This document shows, in pieces, positions 10,191-22,003 of a stretch of 64,000 bases of DNA. Position 1 is the first letter of the stretch. Each line of letters begins with the position of its first letter. The notes beneath the pieces are model-generated. The model was not told where the DNA came from. It searched no databases and saw nothing but the letters and a program-made list of their open reading frames with translations. A program made the position numbers and the translations under genes. The stretch is from assembly GCA_951804985.1 (NCBI GenBank), contig OX638130.1:36811394-36875393 (forward strand). The letters are read 5' to 3'. This DNA is from Dryomyza anilis (Eukaryota; Arthropoda; Insecta; Diptera; Dryomyzidae).

Positions 10191-11090
10191 TTGGAAAAAA
10201 ATGAGCAAAAACGATATCTGGAAATTAGATCTGGAAATTGGTAAATCGACTGGTATAATCGTTTTTTATATTACTGGTACTATGCACCGATACTCTTCAT
10301 TTAAAAACTATCTTTGTTCAATATTTTGTAAAATATTTATGATGCGTTGAAATTAAATAATTTTTGTTCATTGAATTTAATGAAATTGATCAATAGCTTT
10401 ATATTTGTTTAAGAAAAATATAAGTTGATTTTTTTTCGAAATTCGAAAATTTTACAAAATTGTGATGCTTTAAAAAAAAACACTTTTTCTTTTGAGGTAA
10501 TTTCATAAGCTGATATTTAGGCCAATAAAGTTGCAAAATTGATATTAGTGGTATATATTGTATATATAATTTAACGTAGTATTTGATTCTGGTTTTTGTT
10601 ATTTTTTTTATCATATTCAGTTTATAATTATTAAATTAAAATAAAGTTTTCGAACTCAAAATTCGGATAAACCGCTTATTTTGATTTTGTTAATTTTTTT
10701 TTCAAAATTAGTTCTATTATTTTTAAAGACACTACGTGAAATTTGGAGAGGTGTTATTTCATATAAGATAAACACTTTAATTCAGTAACAAATAGTAGCA
10801 GTGTAGTTTATTCTCGTCAAATGGCGAAAAATTGAAGAAAATCTGAGATGCAGATGGGTATTTCAGAAATAATGCCCCATATATATATTATATATTCTAT
10901 GTACATATACATTTGACATTAAAACGACAATTAGATGCAGTTAAGTTAGATGCAGCAATGTATCTAACTTGTTTACATAAAGTATCCAGTAGTTCACAAA
11001 AAAATTATTATCATTACTTGAAGAGATGGAGTTCCGCTGATGCTTGAATCGGATGCTGTTTAACTTACTTGAAGTAGAAATCACTCGTAG
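10191..11090. other. Unclassified part of duplication unit 1
   Basis: AT-rich sequence duplicated at about 17840-18770. A 71-codon minus-strand frame (10399-10614) is Lys/Ile/Phe-rich low complexity, shows no motif and is interrupted in the duplicate. Nothing further can be assigned. It ends where gypsy RT similarity begins. Confidence 0.5.
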
Positions 11091-12040
11091 GCGTTTAGAC
11101 AGTCCATCTCCAGTCTTATCTCGATCGTTCTTATCGATTTATACTTGCCAGTAGCCGCTTTGCAAGTCGAACGTAGAAAACAATTTTGCATTAGAGAGTG
11201 TATCCAATGAATCGTCTATTTTTGGCAATGGTCTATTCGATGTTTTACGATGAAAGTTCTCCCGTCGTTTTGTCTTTTAGCAGCGAATACAAACCAGTGT
11301 TTATCAATTAGTTGTTGTACTTTACTCCTTTCTGTGGCAGCCAAATCATTCATCCACTCATTTATAAAATTGTGAGTAGATTTCTTGTCTATTGGCGGTG
11401 TCGCATAATCCCTTGAGGGATTTGACTCGTAATTTATATTTGCTGATGTCTCTTGACACTGGCCTATCACTGTTCTCTTTTTGATTAATTTGGATGAGTT
11501 TTCTAAATTGAGAACTCGTATAGGTACAATTTTGTCTGTCGCAGCCTCAATAGTGTTCTTCCTACAATTATGTTACTTTTATAATGCTCTTCATTTGCTT
11601 CAATAACCCACAACTTGCCTATCCCACAATTTCCATTTAATTACGCCCAAAGAATTGCTTCTGAATTAGGTGGTATTTTTATATTTTTATGAGCAATAAC
11701 TTGTTTAATTTTCACAATCAATGTTTAGTTGGTGTTGGCATAACTCAAAGTTTTTCTTGTTAAATCTAGTGTTAAACCGTTCCTTATCATGAAGACCATG
11801 CCATGTATTATTTCGTCTACTATTTCCGCCACTATAAAATCATGCTCAACAGTCGTAGTACCAATCGTGATTTTTTTGGTAATCTTTCTTTGGGCCCCTT
11901 GCCTCTTCACCTGTAGCTGTTGCAATCTTATTCCTATAAGCTACTCTAATTCGTCCTTAGGTTTAGATTTAGGTTGTGAGGATGTTGGCAATTCCCAACA
12001 TAAGTTGAAGAAGAATTACCAGCCCACTTAGACCATATCT
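11091..12040 (-). pseudogene. Gypsy (mag/412-like) RT-protease fragment, copy C
   Basis: Minus-strand reading from right to left gives the C-terminal half of a retropepsin (HDFIVAEIVDEIIHGMVFMI, then LTLDLTRKTLSYAN, frame 11725-11925), a linker with IGKLWVIEAN and VIGQCQETSANINY (11216-11640), then the start of RT (AATERSKVQQLIDKHWFVFA and FLRSTCKAATGKYKS near 11130-11180). Frames are broken by several indels. The upstream half of the protease and gag are absent because the LINE at 12107-13545 and then the duplication breakpoint intervene. It is the duplicate of 18770-19720. Confidence 0.78.
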
Positions 12041-12106
12041 GGTCCATTGTGCTTCTTCATATATGTTTATTGTCTATATATAAAATTTAACATTTCAAGA
12101 TATTTT

Positions 12107-13545
12107 TTTTTCATTTATTTAAATTCAAGGTATTATATTATTATAGTATGGAATGTGATTTGTATTTTGACTTCCTATGTCCTCCTTTTGTTGCCATCCG
12201 GATGATCTAATGAATTTCATCAGTTGCAGCGGTTGCTTTTGACGTCCTCTAGTTCCTGAAAGAATAAAGAGCCTAGATATTTGTTCCTTCTTTGTGCTAA
12301 TGCTGGGCATTGACAAATAAGGTGATAGCTATCCTCTTTTGCTTCACTGTCCCTACACCATCTACAAGACTCACTTATCTGGAAGCCCATTATTTTCAGG
12401 TGGACTCCTAGCGTATTATGCCCTGTTATAAGTCCAATTAGCAATCTAAGCTCCCTCTTTTTTAAATCTAGTATGTCCCTACTACTACTTTTTCTCTGAC
12501 CCTGCCAGATCTTTTTTGTTGTCAGACAGGTATTGGAAACTTCCAATTCTTTGTCTTGTCTCTTTCAAGAGTATACACTATTTGTAGGCTATACTCCGAT
12601 ATAGGTGGTTTTACAGAATATACCGTGCGGTCTGGTATTTGTTCCGATCCCAATTTTGCTAGTTCTTCTGCTTTATCGTTTCCTAGAATATCTGTGTAAC
12701 CCGGTACCAAGCACAGTTTTAGTTTGTGTTGTTCGTTGAGAGCTTGAAGCTCTCTGCAACAACGGCTGACTACGTCCGATCTGATATTTCTATTCTGTAA
12801 GGCTTTAATGGTAGCTTGACTGTAAATAAAAATGGTAATATCAGTCCATGATATTGCCTCTATTGCAATCAATCTTGCCGCTTCCGCCACAGCATATACT
12901 TCTGCTTGAAATATCGAGCATTATTTCCTCAGTTTTATAGATCTATTTATGTTTAGGGTTTCGCAGAAGATTCCGCATCCATTTCGGTGACTATTTTTTT
13001 TTTTCAAAAGTCAATGTCACTTTCTATGTTATTCCCCATAAATTGGTTTAGAATGGTTGAATGTCCGTACAATTTTTGTTTTACGTGAGTTGTCTGGGAG
13101 AGTCTTAATGCCGTGTTAGCGGCAACCCCCTTTATGAAGAGTTCTATGTGTAGAAAATCCGGTATAATTTCAAGAGCGGCAGTTGCTGTTGTTTTTACAG
13201 CTCCTGTGACACTTATCAGTGCTATTCTATGAAGTTTTCCTATTTCTTTTGTATTGCATTTTTTGTTTAGTGCTGTCCACCAAACTAAGCTGCCATAACT
13301 TAGTATGGGGCGTATAATGGCCATGTACATCCAGTATATAAGTCTTGGTTGTAGACCCCAGTTTGTGCCTATCATCTTCTGACATGATTAAAATACGGCG
13401 TATACTTTTTTACCCTTTCTTTGATGTTGAGTTTTCAGTTAGTTTTTCGTCTAGCACCATACCTAAAAATTTGGCACTTTTAGATAGGTTAAGAGTGACT
13501 CCCTCAATATTTGGTAGTCTGAAGGTTGGGATTATTCTCCTATTT
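12107..13545 (-). pseudogene. LINE (RNase H-bearing, I/LOA-like) 3' part, truncated by the duplication junction
   Basis: On the minus strand the C-terminal RT region (frame 13004-13375: RLIYWMYMAIIRPILSYGSL, VWWTAL) is followed by an RNase H domain (12522-12890: YSQATIKALQNRNIRSDVV and CLVPGYTDILGNDKAEELAK) and a C-terminal zinc-binding segment CRWCRDSEAKEDSYHLICQC (12220-12546). RNase H after RT with a Cys/His tail is typical of I-group LINEs. The RNase H catalytic Asp seen in the duplicate (FIDSQ, about 20490) is changed here to YSQ. The 3' end carries an A-rich tail near 12107. The 5' side ends abruptly at 13545, the duplication breakpoint. Confidence 0.82.
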
Positions 13546-14255
13546 GAAGGATTTTAAACATTTACGAAGACTGGTTAAGATTTTAATAAGAATGAAAAAT
13601 GTGTACCTTAAGTCCTGATAAGCTGGAATTGCGACACTTTTGTGAGTACATATTACATTAAGGCCCTTCCAAAGTAAAGTAATGCACGAAATAAGTAAAA
13701 ATATTTAATATTCGTAATTTTGGTCAATGTTTTAACACAAAAAGTTAACATCTATTAATTTTTTTAAAAACTCTATATTTTTTGCTCCTTACTTAAATTT
13801 TATTTATCTCAAAAAGCATCACTTTTATTTATATATTTTATTTATATCAATGAATAATTTTTATAAGTAAGGTTAATATTTCCTAGATTTAGTTTCAATA
13901 ATTTATGACAAAAATGTAGATAATAACAACAAAGAAAACAATATATTTAAAATTATATTTAAAATTTTGTAAGGCTAATATTTCATAGATTTGATTTTAA
14001 TAATTTACGGCTAAAATGTCCACCTTGAATACCCGGGATATAATGTTAAAAAAACAATGTGGGCGGATCGCGCCCATTTTTTGGTCCAATATTTTTAAGG
14101 ATAATTCTAACAATACGTTTTAAATTATGTAACTACATCCTGAATACTTTTCGTGTTATTGGTTTCTAAAAGTTTATATAAAAGTGACTTGTATTTGAGG
14201 TGGGCGTGTCCGTTGACCCATTCAGTTCCAACATTTGGGTAAAACATAATAATAA

Positions 14256-14965
14256 CCAGTTGGGAAGGTTAGATCACATGGGAAATTTTAAAGTAGGTGT
14301 AATTATGATAGTTAGGATTATCAAAATTATAGTCGGTCTAAGCCGACTATAAATACCCTACACATATGTGTGGTTACCATTCAAAGTGATATATAGGTCA
14401 CCAGGGTATACGAATCCTGAAAATAACTACAAACTTTCAATCGCTGAAGAATTTCCATTCATTTGATACCCATATTTACAAATGGGTAGGTGTACCGAAT
14501 TTCGATTTTTTTTTTGTGAACCACAAGTCTTTTTGCCGGAAAACATTATTATAATGTATTTGAGCATGATATCAATATATATTTGACCAAAAAAGTTTAC
14601 CTAAGCACGTATACATAAAAATTGATCTTTATATGTACATTTTATATGAGGTATTTGAACATAAGTGGTCGGATCATAGGGCACAATGGACCGATCTCGC
14701 CAATTTTTTCGCACATACAGCGTAGGTATATTAGTAATCTAAGTTATAAGCATCATTTATCTAGCTCTTCTATTTTAAAAGTAGTAGTGATTTCAACAGA
14801 CAGACAGACGGACAGACAGACGGACAGACGGACATCGCTAAATCGACTCAGGAGGTCATGCTGATCAAGAATATATATACTTTTCCATACCGGAGATGCT
14901 TCCTTCTGGGTGTTACAAACGGCGTACCAAACGTAATATACCCTTTCACTCTTAGTGTAGGGTAT
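14256..14965 (-). mobile_element. DINE-1/mini-me (Helitron-related), complete 710-bp copy
   Basis: The + strand reads CCAGTTGGGAAGGTTAGATC, the 3'-end hairpin TATAGTCGGTCTAAGCCGAC TATA, a body with GGTCACCAGGGTATACGAATC, an imperfect (GACA)n/(GACG)n run, the core CATGCTGATCAAGAATATAT, and the terminal CTCTTAGTGTAGGGTAT. These are the hallmarks of dipteran DINE-1/mini-me elements, which are non-coding Helitron relatives mobilised in trans. The insertion falls inside the AAT-repeat tail of a SINE without an obvious target duplication, consistent with Helitron-type insertion into A/T. It is nearly identical to the copies in the 45-61 kb array, so the family was recently active. Confidence 0.85.
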
Positions 14966-15273
14966 AATAATAATAGTTTGGCACTACATCCTGTATAGAA
15001 CTTCGGCCGAGCTCTCTCACTATTTTGAGCTGTGCGTGTTATTTTTGTACTCAAAGTGGTGGGACCTACTGTTTATTGCCGAATCCGAACGGCGGGTGAG
15101 AGCTTTTCATAGGCAATGTTTTTACTCTCGGAGGTTTGCCATTTACTGCCGAGAGGTAGCGCGGTATAGAAAAATGTTTCTATGAAAAGATGTTGTTAGC
15201 CCCCAGTCCAGATTTGAACTGGGGACCTTTCGGCTCGCTGTCCAACGCACTAACCACTGAGCTACCGCGGCTA
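14966..15273 (-). mobile_element. tRNA-derived SINE, copy 3
   Basis: This is the duplicate of the SINE at 8060-8375. The tRNA-like head is at the right edge (AGCCGCGGTAGCTCAGTGG on the minus strand), with the variant B box AGTTCAAATCTGG. Its (AAT)n tail abuts the DINE-1 on its left; the tail was split by that insertion, with AATAAT words on both sides of the DINE-1. Confidence 0.88.
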
Positions 15274-15911
15274 CAAAGTTAACTACAAAACATATTGAAA
15301 CGAAATTTCATCGCATTCTGATCAGTATGTCTCAAGTTTTTGTGTATTCTGACAGAAAGGCAGCAAAACAGACAGACAGACGGACTTGGATAAACGGACT
15401 CGGGTAGTGATGCTGATCATGGATATATATATACATTTCCATACCGGACACGCCTCCAAAGAGTCGATACAATATATGCACAAAGTTAATATACCATGTA
15501 CCTCATAGGTGTAGGGTATAAATAGTTTACTATATCGCTATTAAACAAAGAATGTCTAGTTTTACAAACGCAAAGTAAAAAATCACGATTTTATCCGTTT
15601 TTTCATTATTGAAATTTTTGTAATTATAAACCCGTACTACAAAATTCAACTTTAGGCTGCACCCATGAAAAAAAAATCATATATATTCTTAAAGTACGCC
15701 AAAAAATAAAATACACCTGTTTCCCAGTTTTTTAGATAAATGCGTTAAAGAGTTTTATTTGCATTTCAAATGTTGGATGCACTTCACTGAGTATTAACAA
15801 CAAAAAAAATAGTTGTCCGATATCAAATCGTTTTCAGCTTTTATTTGCATTTAATACATTTTAATTAATTTTTCAAATATCTCTTAGTAGAATTTCAAAT
15901 GGGAATAAAAA

Positions 15912-16822
15912 CCAGTTGGGAAGGTTAGATCACATGGGAAATTTGAAAGTAGGTGTTATTATGATTGTTAGGATTATCAAAATTATAGTCGGTCTAAGCC
16001 GACTATAAATACCCTACACATATGTGTGGTTTCCATTCAAAGTGGTATATAGGTCACCAGGGTATACGAATCCTGAAAATAACTACAAACTTTCCATCCC
16101 TGAAGAATTTTCTTTCATTTGATACCCATATTTACAAATGGGTAGGTGTACCGAATTTCGAATTTTTTTTTGGGAACCACAACTCGTTTCGCAGGAAAAC
16201 ATCATTTTCATGTATTTGAGCATGATGTCAATATATATTTGACCAAAAAAGTTTACCTAAGCACGTATACGTAGCCGCACGTATACGTAGCCGCGGTAGC
16301 TCAGTGGTTAGTGCGTTGGACTGCGAGCCGAAAGGGCCCCGGTTCAAGCCTGGACTGGGGCTAACAACATCTTCTCATAGAAACATTTTTCTATACCGCG
16401 CTACCTCTCGGCAGTAAATGGCAAACCTACGAGAGTAAAACATTGCCTATGAAAAGCTCTCATCGCCGTTCGGATTCGGCAATAAACTGTAGGTCCCACC
16501 ACTTTGAGTACAAATATAACACGCACAGCTCAAAATGGTGAGAGAGCTCGGCCTAAATTCTTAAAGAATTGTAGCGCCAAACTATTATTATTATAAGCAC
16601 GTATACAGTAAAATTGATTTGTAGATGTAAATTTTATATGAGGTATTTGTTCAGACAGCTTAGATATATAAGTAATCTAAATCTAAAGTTTCATTTCTCT
16701 AACTCTTCAACTTTTTCTGTAATCGTGATTTCAACAGACGGACAGACGGACAGACAGACAGACGGAAAGACGGACATCGCTAAATCGACTCAGGAGGTCA
16801 GGCTGATCAAGAATATATATTA
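15912..16822 (-). mobile_element. DINE-1/mini-me copy interrupted by a SINE
   Basis: It starts CCAGTTGGGAAGGTTAGATC, has the hairpin TAGTCGGTCTAAGCCGACTA (15985-16006), the GGTCACCAGGGTATACGAATC block and, after the SINE, a (GACA/GACG)n run and the core TGATCAAGAATATATATTA. The usual CTCTTAGTGTAGGGTAT end is missing; sequence passes into the dispersed repeat at 16823, so this end is truncated. It is the counterpart of the rearranged copy at 8858-9152. Confidence 0.82.
16287..16594 (+). mobile_element. tRNA-derived SINE, copy 4, with 12-bp target duplication
   Basis: This copy is on the plus strand. The head GTAGCCGCGGTAGCTCAGTG contains the A box, and GGTTCAAGCCTGGACTGGGG contains the B box. 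The body ends CGCCAAACTATTATTATTAT. The flanking repeats AAGCACGTATAC at 16259-16270 and 16595-16606 are exact, which fixes the element ends and proves retroposition by target-primed integration. A 16-bp tandem word (GCACGTATACGTAGCC twice, 16261-16292) sits at the 5' junction. It interrupts the DINE-1 at 15912-16822. Confidence 0.93.
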
Positions 16823-18770
16823 TCAAAATATGAAATGCATTTGCATTTAAAATGCAAATAAAAAACGTGAACGAATTGATCTATTGAACTTGGTATACAC
16901 AAATTCTTAGAATGATCCATAGTTTCACGTTCAGGTCTATTTTTTCATTATCTGACGGTGTAATAAATTGTTTTAAATTAATTACTATCGACTGTTATAT
17001 TGGTTATCGTAGCTGTAGGTTGCATGTAATGTACAGCTAAGAAATTTTGTAATAAGAAAACTCGAAGTTATTTTTTATTTTATTTTTTTTATTTTATATT
17101 TTATTAATTAAGTTAAATAAATAAAATCAAATCTAGGGGGAGGGGGCATCTGCCTCTTTCCCACATGCCTACCCTATTTAGTCCCTGATTGTCACAAAAA
17201 ATTAACAATAACTTAACAGATAGAAAATAAAAATAGTTTACTATATCACAATTAAGCAAATAATGTCTAGTTTTACAAACTTTAAGTAAAAAATCACAAC
17301 GAGTTTATTCACCTTTTCAAGATTGTAATTTTTGTAATTATAACACCAAACGACAAAAATTCAGCTTTGGCTGCACACATGAGAACATCGTATATATTCT
17401 TAAATTACGCCGAAAAATAAAATACACGTTTTTCCCAGGGTTTTATTTGCATTTGAAATGTTGGATGCACTTCACAACCGTGACATCACTGAGTATGAAT
17501 ATAAAAACGGAGGTGCAATATCAATTCGTTTACAGCTTTTATTTGCATTTAATAAATTTTAATTGATTTTTAAAATATCTCTTAGTAGTATTTGTATTTA
17601 ATAAATTAGTAGTATTTCAAATTGGAGTAAAAAGAATTGATAATGGAAACCGTGTTTACATACATACTCAGAGAGCTCTCAGATTCAAAAAATGTTCCGC
17701 AAAAAAGAATTTAAATGTCATTATAAAAATTTGATATGCATATACAATTGAACGAATTGATCTAAAAAAAACTGGGTACACACAAATTCTTTCACGTACA
17801 TTTTTTTTCGTCGATTTTTTTATTTTCGGACGATGCACGTTGGAAAAAAATGAGCAAAAACGATATCTGGAAATTAGATCTGGAAATTGGTAAATCGAGT
17901 GGTATAATCGTTTTTTATATTACTGGTACTATGCACCGATACTCTTCATTTTTTTTAAAAACTATCTTTGTTCAATATTTTGTAAAATATTTATGATGCG
18001 TGGAAATTAAATAATTTTTGTTCATTGAATTTAATGAAATTGGTCAATAGCTTTATATTTGTTTAAGAAAAATATAAGTTGATTTTTTTTCGAAATTCGA
18101 AAATTTAACAAAATTTTGATGCTTTAAAAAAAACCCACTTTTTCTTTTGAGGTAATTTCATAAGCTGATATTTAGGCCAATAAAGTTGCAAAATTGATAT
18201 TAGTGGTATATATTGTATATATAATTTAACGTAGTATTTGATTCTGGTTTTTGTTTTTTTTTTTATCAAAGTCAGTTTACTTTATTTTAATTTAATAATT
18301 ATATTAAATTAAAATAAAGTTTTCGAACTCAAAATTCGGATAAACCGCTTATTTTGATTTTGTTAATTTTTTTTTCAAAATTAGTTCTATTATTTTGAAA
18401 GACACTACGTGAAATTTGGAGAGGTGTTATTTCATATAAGATAAACACTTTAATTCAGTAACAAATAGTAGCAGTGTAGTTTATTCTCGTCAAATGGCGA
18501 AAAATTGAAGAAAATCTGAGATGCAGATGGGTATTTCAGAAATAATGCCCCATATATATATTATATATTCTATGTACATATACATTTGACATTAAAACGA
18601 CAATTAGATGCAGTTAAGTTAGATGCAGCAATGTATCTAACTTGTTTACATAAAGTATCCAGTAGTTCACAAAAAAATTATTATCATTACTTGAAGAGAT
18701 GGAGTTCCGCTGATGCTTGAATCGGATGCTGTTTAACTTACTTGAAGTAGAAATCACTCGTAGGCGTTTA
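16823..18770. repeat. Dispersed AT-rich repeat and unclassified sequence, unit 2
   Basis: Nearly identical to 9153-11090 in unit 1, with small indels (for example extra T residues near 17950 and a rearranged A/T stretch at 18280-18310). No coding region is visible. The same repeat blocks as in unit 1 are present (AATGTCTAGTTTTACAAAC, CATACTCAGAGAGCTCTCAG). Confidence 0.5.
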
Positions 18771-19720
18771 GACAGTCCATCTCCAGTCTTATCTCGATCG
18801 TTCTTATCGATTTATACTTGCCAGTAGCCGCTTTGCAAGTCGAACGTAGAAAACAATTTTGCATTAGAGAGTGTATCCAATGAATCGTCTATTTTTGGCA
18901 ATGGTCTATTCGATGTTTTACGATGAAAGTTCTCCCGTCGTTTTGGCTTTTAGCAGCGAATACAAACCAGTGTTTATCAATTAGTTGTTGTACTTTACTC
19001 CTTTCTGTGGCAGCCAAATCCTTCATTCACTCATTTATAAAATTGTGAGTAGATTTCTTGTCTATTGGCGGTGTCGCATAATCCCTTGAGGGATTTGACT
19101 CGCAATTTATATTTGCTGATGTCTCTTGACACTGGCCTATCACTGTTCTCTTTTTGATTAATTTGGATGAGTTTTCTAAATTGAGAACTCGTATAGGTAC
19201 AATTTTGTCTGTCGCAGCCTCAATAGTGTTCTTCCTACAATTATGTTACTTTTATAATGCTCTTCATTTGCTTCAATAACCCACAACTTGCCTATCCCAC
19301 AATTTCCATTTAATTTCGCCCAATGAATTGCTTCTGAATTAGGTGGTATTTTTATATTTTTATGAGCAAAAACTTGTTTAATTTTCACAATCAATGTTTA
19401 GTTGGTGTTGGCATAACTCAAAGTTTTTCTTGTTAAATCTAGTGTTAAACCGTTCCTTATCATGAAGACCATGCCATGTATTATTTCGTCTACTATTTCC
19501 GCCACTATAAAATCATGCTCAACAGTCGTAGTACCAATCGTGATTTTTTGGTAATCTTTCTTTGGGCCCCTTGCCTCTTCACCTGTAGCTGTTGCAATCT
19601 TATTCCTATAAACTGCTCTAATTCGTCCTTAGGTTTAGATTTAGGTTGTGAGGATGTTGGCAATTCCCAACATAAGTTGAAGAAGAATTACCAGCCCACT
19701 TAGACCATATCTGGTCCATT
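18770..19720 (-). pseudogene. Gypsy (mag/412-like) RT-protease fragment, copy B
   Basis: The duplicate of 11091-12040. The minus strand reads the C-terminal part of retropepsin (about 19390-19560), the linker with CGIGKLWVIEANEE (frame 19176-19394), then the RT N-terminus with AATERSKVQQLIDKHWFVFA (about 18960) and the RT words around 18800. A stop replaces a Trp in the INEWM segment (near 19030) and the frame shifts at 19230. The matching 5' half of the protease and the gag lie on the far side of the LINE at 22004-23527, showing that one element was split by the LINE insertion. Confidence 0.8.
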
Positions 19721-19779
19721 GTGCTTCTTCATATATGTTTATTGTCTATATATAAAATTTAACATTTCAAGATATTTTT

Positions 19780-22003
19780 TTTTTCATTTATTTAAATTCA
19801 AGGTATTATATTACTATAGTATGGAATGTCATTTGTATTTTGACTTCCTATGTCCTCCTTTTGTTGCCATCCGGATGATCTAATGAATTTCATCAGTTGC
19901 AGCGGTTGCTTTTGACGTCCTCTAGTTCCTGAAAGAATAAAGAGCCTAGATATTTGTTCCTTCTTTGTGCTAATGCTGGGCATTGACAAATAAGGTGATA
20001 GCTATCCTCTTTTGCTTCACTGTCCCTACACCATCTACAAGACTCACTTATCTGGAAGCCCATTATTTTTCAGGTGGACTCCTAGCGTATTATGCCCTGT
20101 TATAAGTCCAATTAGCAATCTAAGCTCCCTCTTTTTTAAATCTAGTATGTCCCTACTACTACTTTTTCTCTGACTCTGCCAGATCTTTTTTGTTGTCAGA
20201 CAGGTATTGGAAACTTCCAATTCTTTGTCTTGTCTCTTTCAAGAGTATACACTATTTGTAGCCTATACTCCGATATAGGTGGTTTTACAGAATATACCGT
20301 GCGGTCTGGTATTTGTTCCGCCCCCAATTTTGCTAGTTCTTCTGCTTTATCGTTTCCTAGAATATCTGTGTAACCCGGTACCTAGCACAGTTTTAGTTTG
20401 TGTTGTTCGTTGAGAGCTTGAAGCTCTCTGCAACAACGGCTGACTACGTCTGATCTGATATTTCTATTCTGTAAGGCTTTAATGGTAGCTTGACTGTCAA
20501 TAAAAATGGTAATATCAGTCTCTGATATTGCCTCTATTGCAATCAATCTTGCCGCTTCCGCCACAGCATATACTTCTGCTTGAAATATCGAGCATTCTTT
20601 CCTCAGTTTTATAGATCTATTTATGTTTAGGGTTTCGCAGAAGATTCCGCATCCAGTACCTATGTCCATTTTTGAGCCATCGGTGTAAACGTTGATTGTA
20701 TTATCTTGGATTACCGTGTTTTCTTTCCATTGTCTTCTAAATTGTATTTCGGTGACTATTTTTTTTCAAAAGTCAATGTATGGTGTTATTCAGTCATTTC
20801 TATGTTATTCCCCATAAATTGGTTTAGAATGGTTGAATGTCTGTACAAGTTTTGTTTTACGTGAGTTGTCTGGGAGAGTCTTAATGCCGTGTTAGCAGCA
20901 ACCCCCTTTATGAAGAGTTCTATGGGTAGAAAATCCAGTATAATTTCAAGAGCGGCAGTTGCTGTTGTTTTTACAGCTCCTGTGACACTTATCAGTGCTA
21001 TTCTATGAAGTTTTCCTATTTCTTTTGTATTGCATTTTTTGTTTAGTGCTGTCCACCAAACTAAGCTGCCATAACTTAGTATGGGGCGTATAATGGCCAT
21101 GTACATTCAGTATATAAGTCTTGGTTGTAGACCCCAGTTTGTGCCTATCATCTTCTGACATGAGTAAAACACGGCGTATACTTTTTTACCCTTTCTTTGA
21201 TGTTGAGTTTTCAGTTAGTTTTTCGTCTAGCACCATACCTAAAAATTTGGCACTTTTAGATAGGTTAAGAGTGACTCCCTCAATATTTGGTATTCTGAAG
21301 GTTGGGATTATTCTCCTATTGGTTCTGTTCTGATTAATATTTAATCCACACTTTATATTCCAGTTTGTCAGTGTCTTTAGTGATGTTTCTAATATATTAG
21401 AAACGGTATCAATATATTTCCCGGTTGACAGCATCACAAGGTCATCTGCATGAGCTACTATGTGGATGCCATCCATTTCTAGTTTTACTAAAATTTCGTT
21501 TAGTACTAGGATCCAGAGGGTGGTGATATTACCCCTCCCTGTGGTGTTCCTCGATTTACTTTTGCTCTTAGTTCGCAGGTTCCAATATTAGAGTTGATTT
21601 TCCTAATTGATAGCATTTCCATGTGCCATGCTACTAGGTCTGTTTCAATGTTTGCTCGCATTAATGCGTTGAGTATGGCTTCAGAATGTATATTGTTAAA
21701 AGCTCCATCTATGTCAAGGAAGCCTGCAAGGGTATATTCTTTATATTGGAGAGATTTTTCAATGTGTCCAGTTACATCATGTAGTGCCGTTTCTGTTAAT
21801 TTTCCATTAATATATGCGTGCTGATTTCACGAGAAGTTAAATGTGTTAAACTTTGACTTGATATGATTATCTATAATTCATTCAAAGGTTTTAAGCATAA
21901 AGAAAGATAAGCTGATAGGTCTATAGTCCTTTGGAGAGGAATGTTGTATTTTTCCTGCTTATGGTATAAATACGCCTTTTACTTCCTTCCATGTGGAAGG
22001 TAG
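19780..22003 (-). pseudogene. LINE (RNase H-bearing, I/LOA-like), 5'-truncated copy inserted in gypsy protease
   Basis: Reading the minus strand from 22003: WKEVKGVFIP and PKDYRPISLS (RT N-terminal motifs), EYTLAGFLDIDGAFNNIYSE (catalytic motif A, Asp present), VNRGTPQGGVISP (motif B), IHIVAHADDLVML (motif C with both Asp, but Ala-His before it in place of the usual aromatic/Phe-Ala), then the GMVLDEKL segment, the RNase H region with IFIDSQATIKAL (20382-20669) and the C-terminal Cys/His segment. Several stops and frameshifts break it. It supplies RT and RNase H for target-primed retrotransposition. Length is about 2.2 kb, so endonuclease and ORF1 are missing. Confidence 0.85.

Larger units (their letters stand above)
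7291..13545. repeat. Segmental tandem duplication, unit 1
   Basis: Sequence from GAAGGATTTTAAACATTTAC at 7291 to the LINE words ATTATTCTCCTATT ending at 13544 recurs, nearly identical and in the same order, from 13546 to 21320. The junction at 13544-13546 joins LINE sequence directly to the left start of the unit. In unit 2 the LINE continues past the same point (GGTTCTGTTCTG), which shows unit 1 is the one cut by the duplication. The two sides share only about 2 bp (TT) at the breakpoint. Unit 1 lacks a DINE-1 copy and a SINE that unit 2 carries. Confidence 0.88.
13966..15520 (-). mobile_element. Family-B mini-me/DINE-like element, unit 2 copy
   Basis: It duplicates 7786-8619: the GTGGGCGGATCGCGCCCATT stretch at about 14060, the GACGGACTTGG run, the core GATGCTGATCATGGATATAT and the GTGTAGGGTATA end at 15509-15520. 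In this copy the element is further interrupted by the main-family DINE-1 (14256-14965) placed next to the SINE (14966-15273). Confidence 0.6.
13546..21320. repeat. Segmental tandem duplication, unit 2
   Basis: This is the head-to-tail duplicate of 7291-13545. Differences that date events are: a DINE-1 at 14256-14965 placed in the A/T tail of the shared SINE (absent from unit 1), a SINE at 16287-16594 inside the second DINE-1, and about 156 bp (15569-15724) missing from unit 1 near 8671. Beyond 21320 the LINE and the gypsy gag/LTR continue, which are not part of the duplicated block. Confidence 0.88.

Noticed and set aside
16287..16370. tRNA gene reading of the SINE head
   Set aside because: A and B boxes are present, but the anticodon stem has mismatches and the sequence continues into a conserved SINE body with a trinucleotide tail and target duplications, so it is a SINE head rather than a functional tRNA gene.
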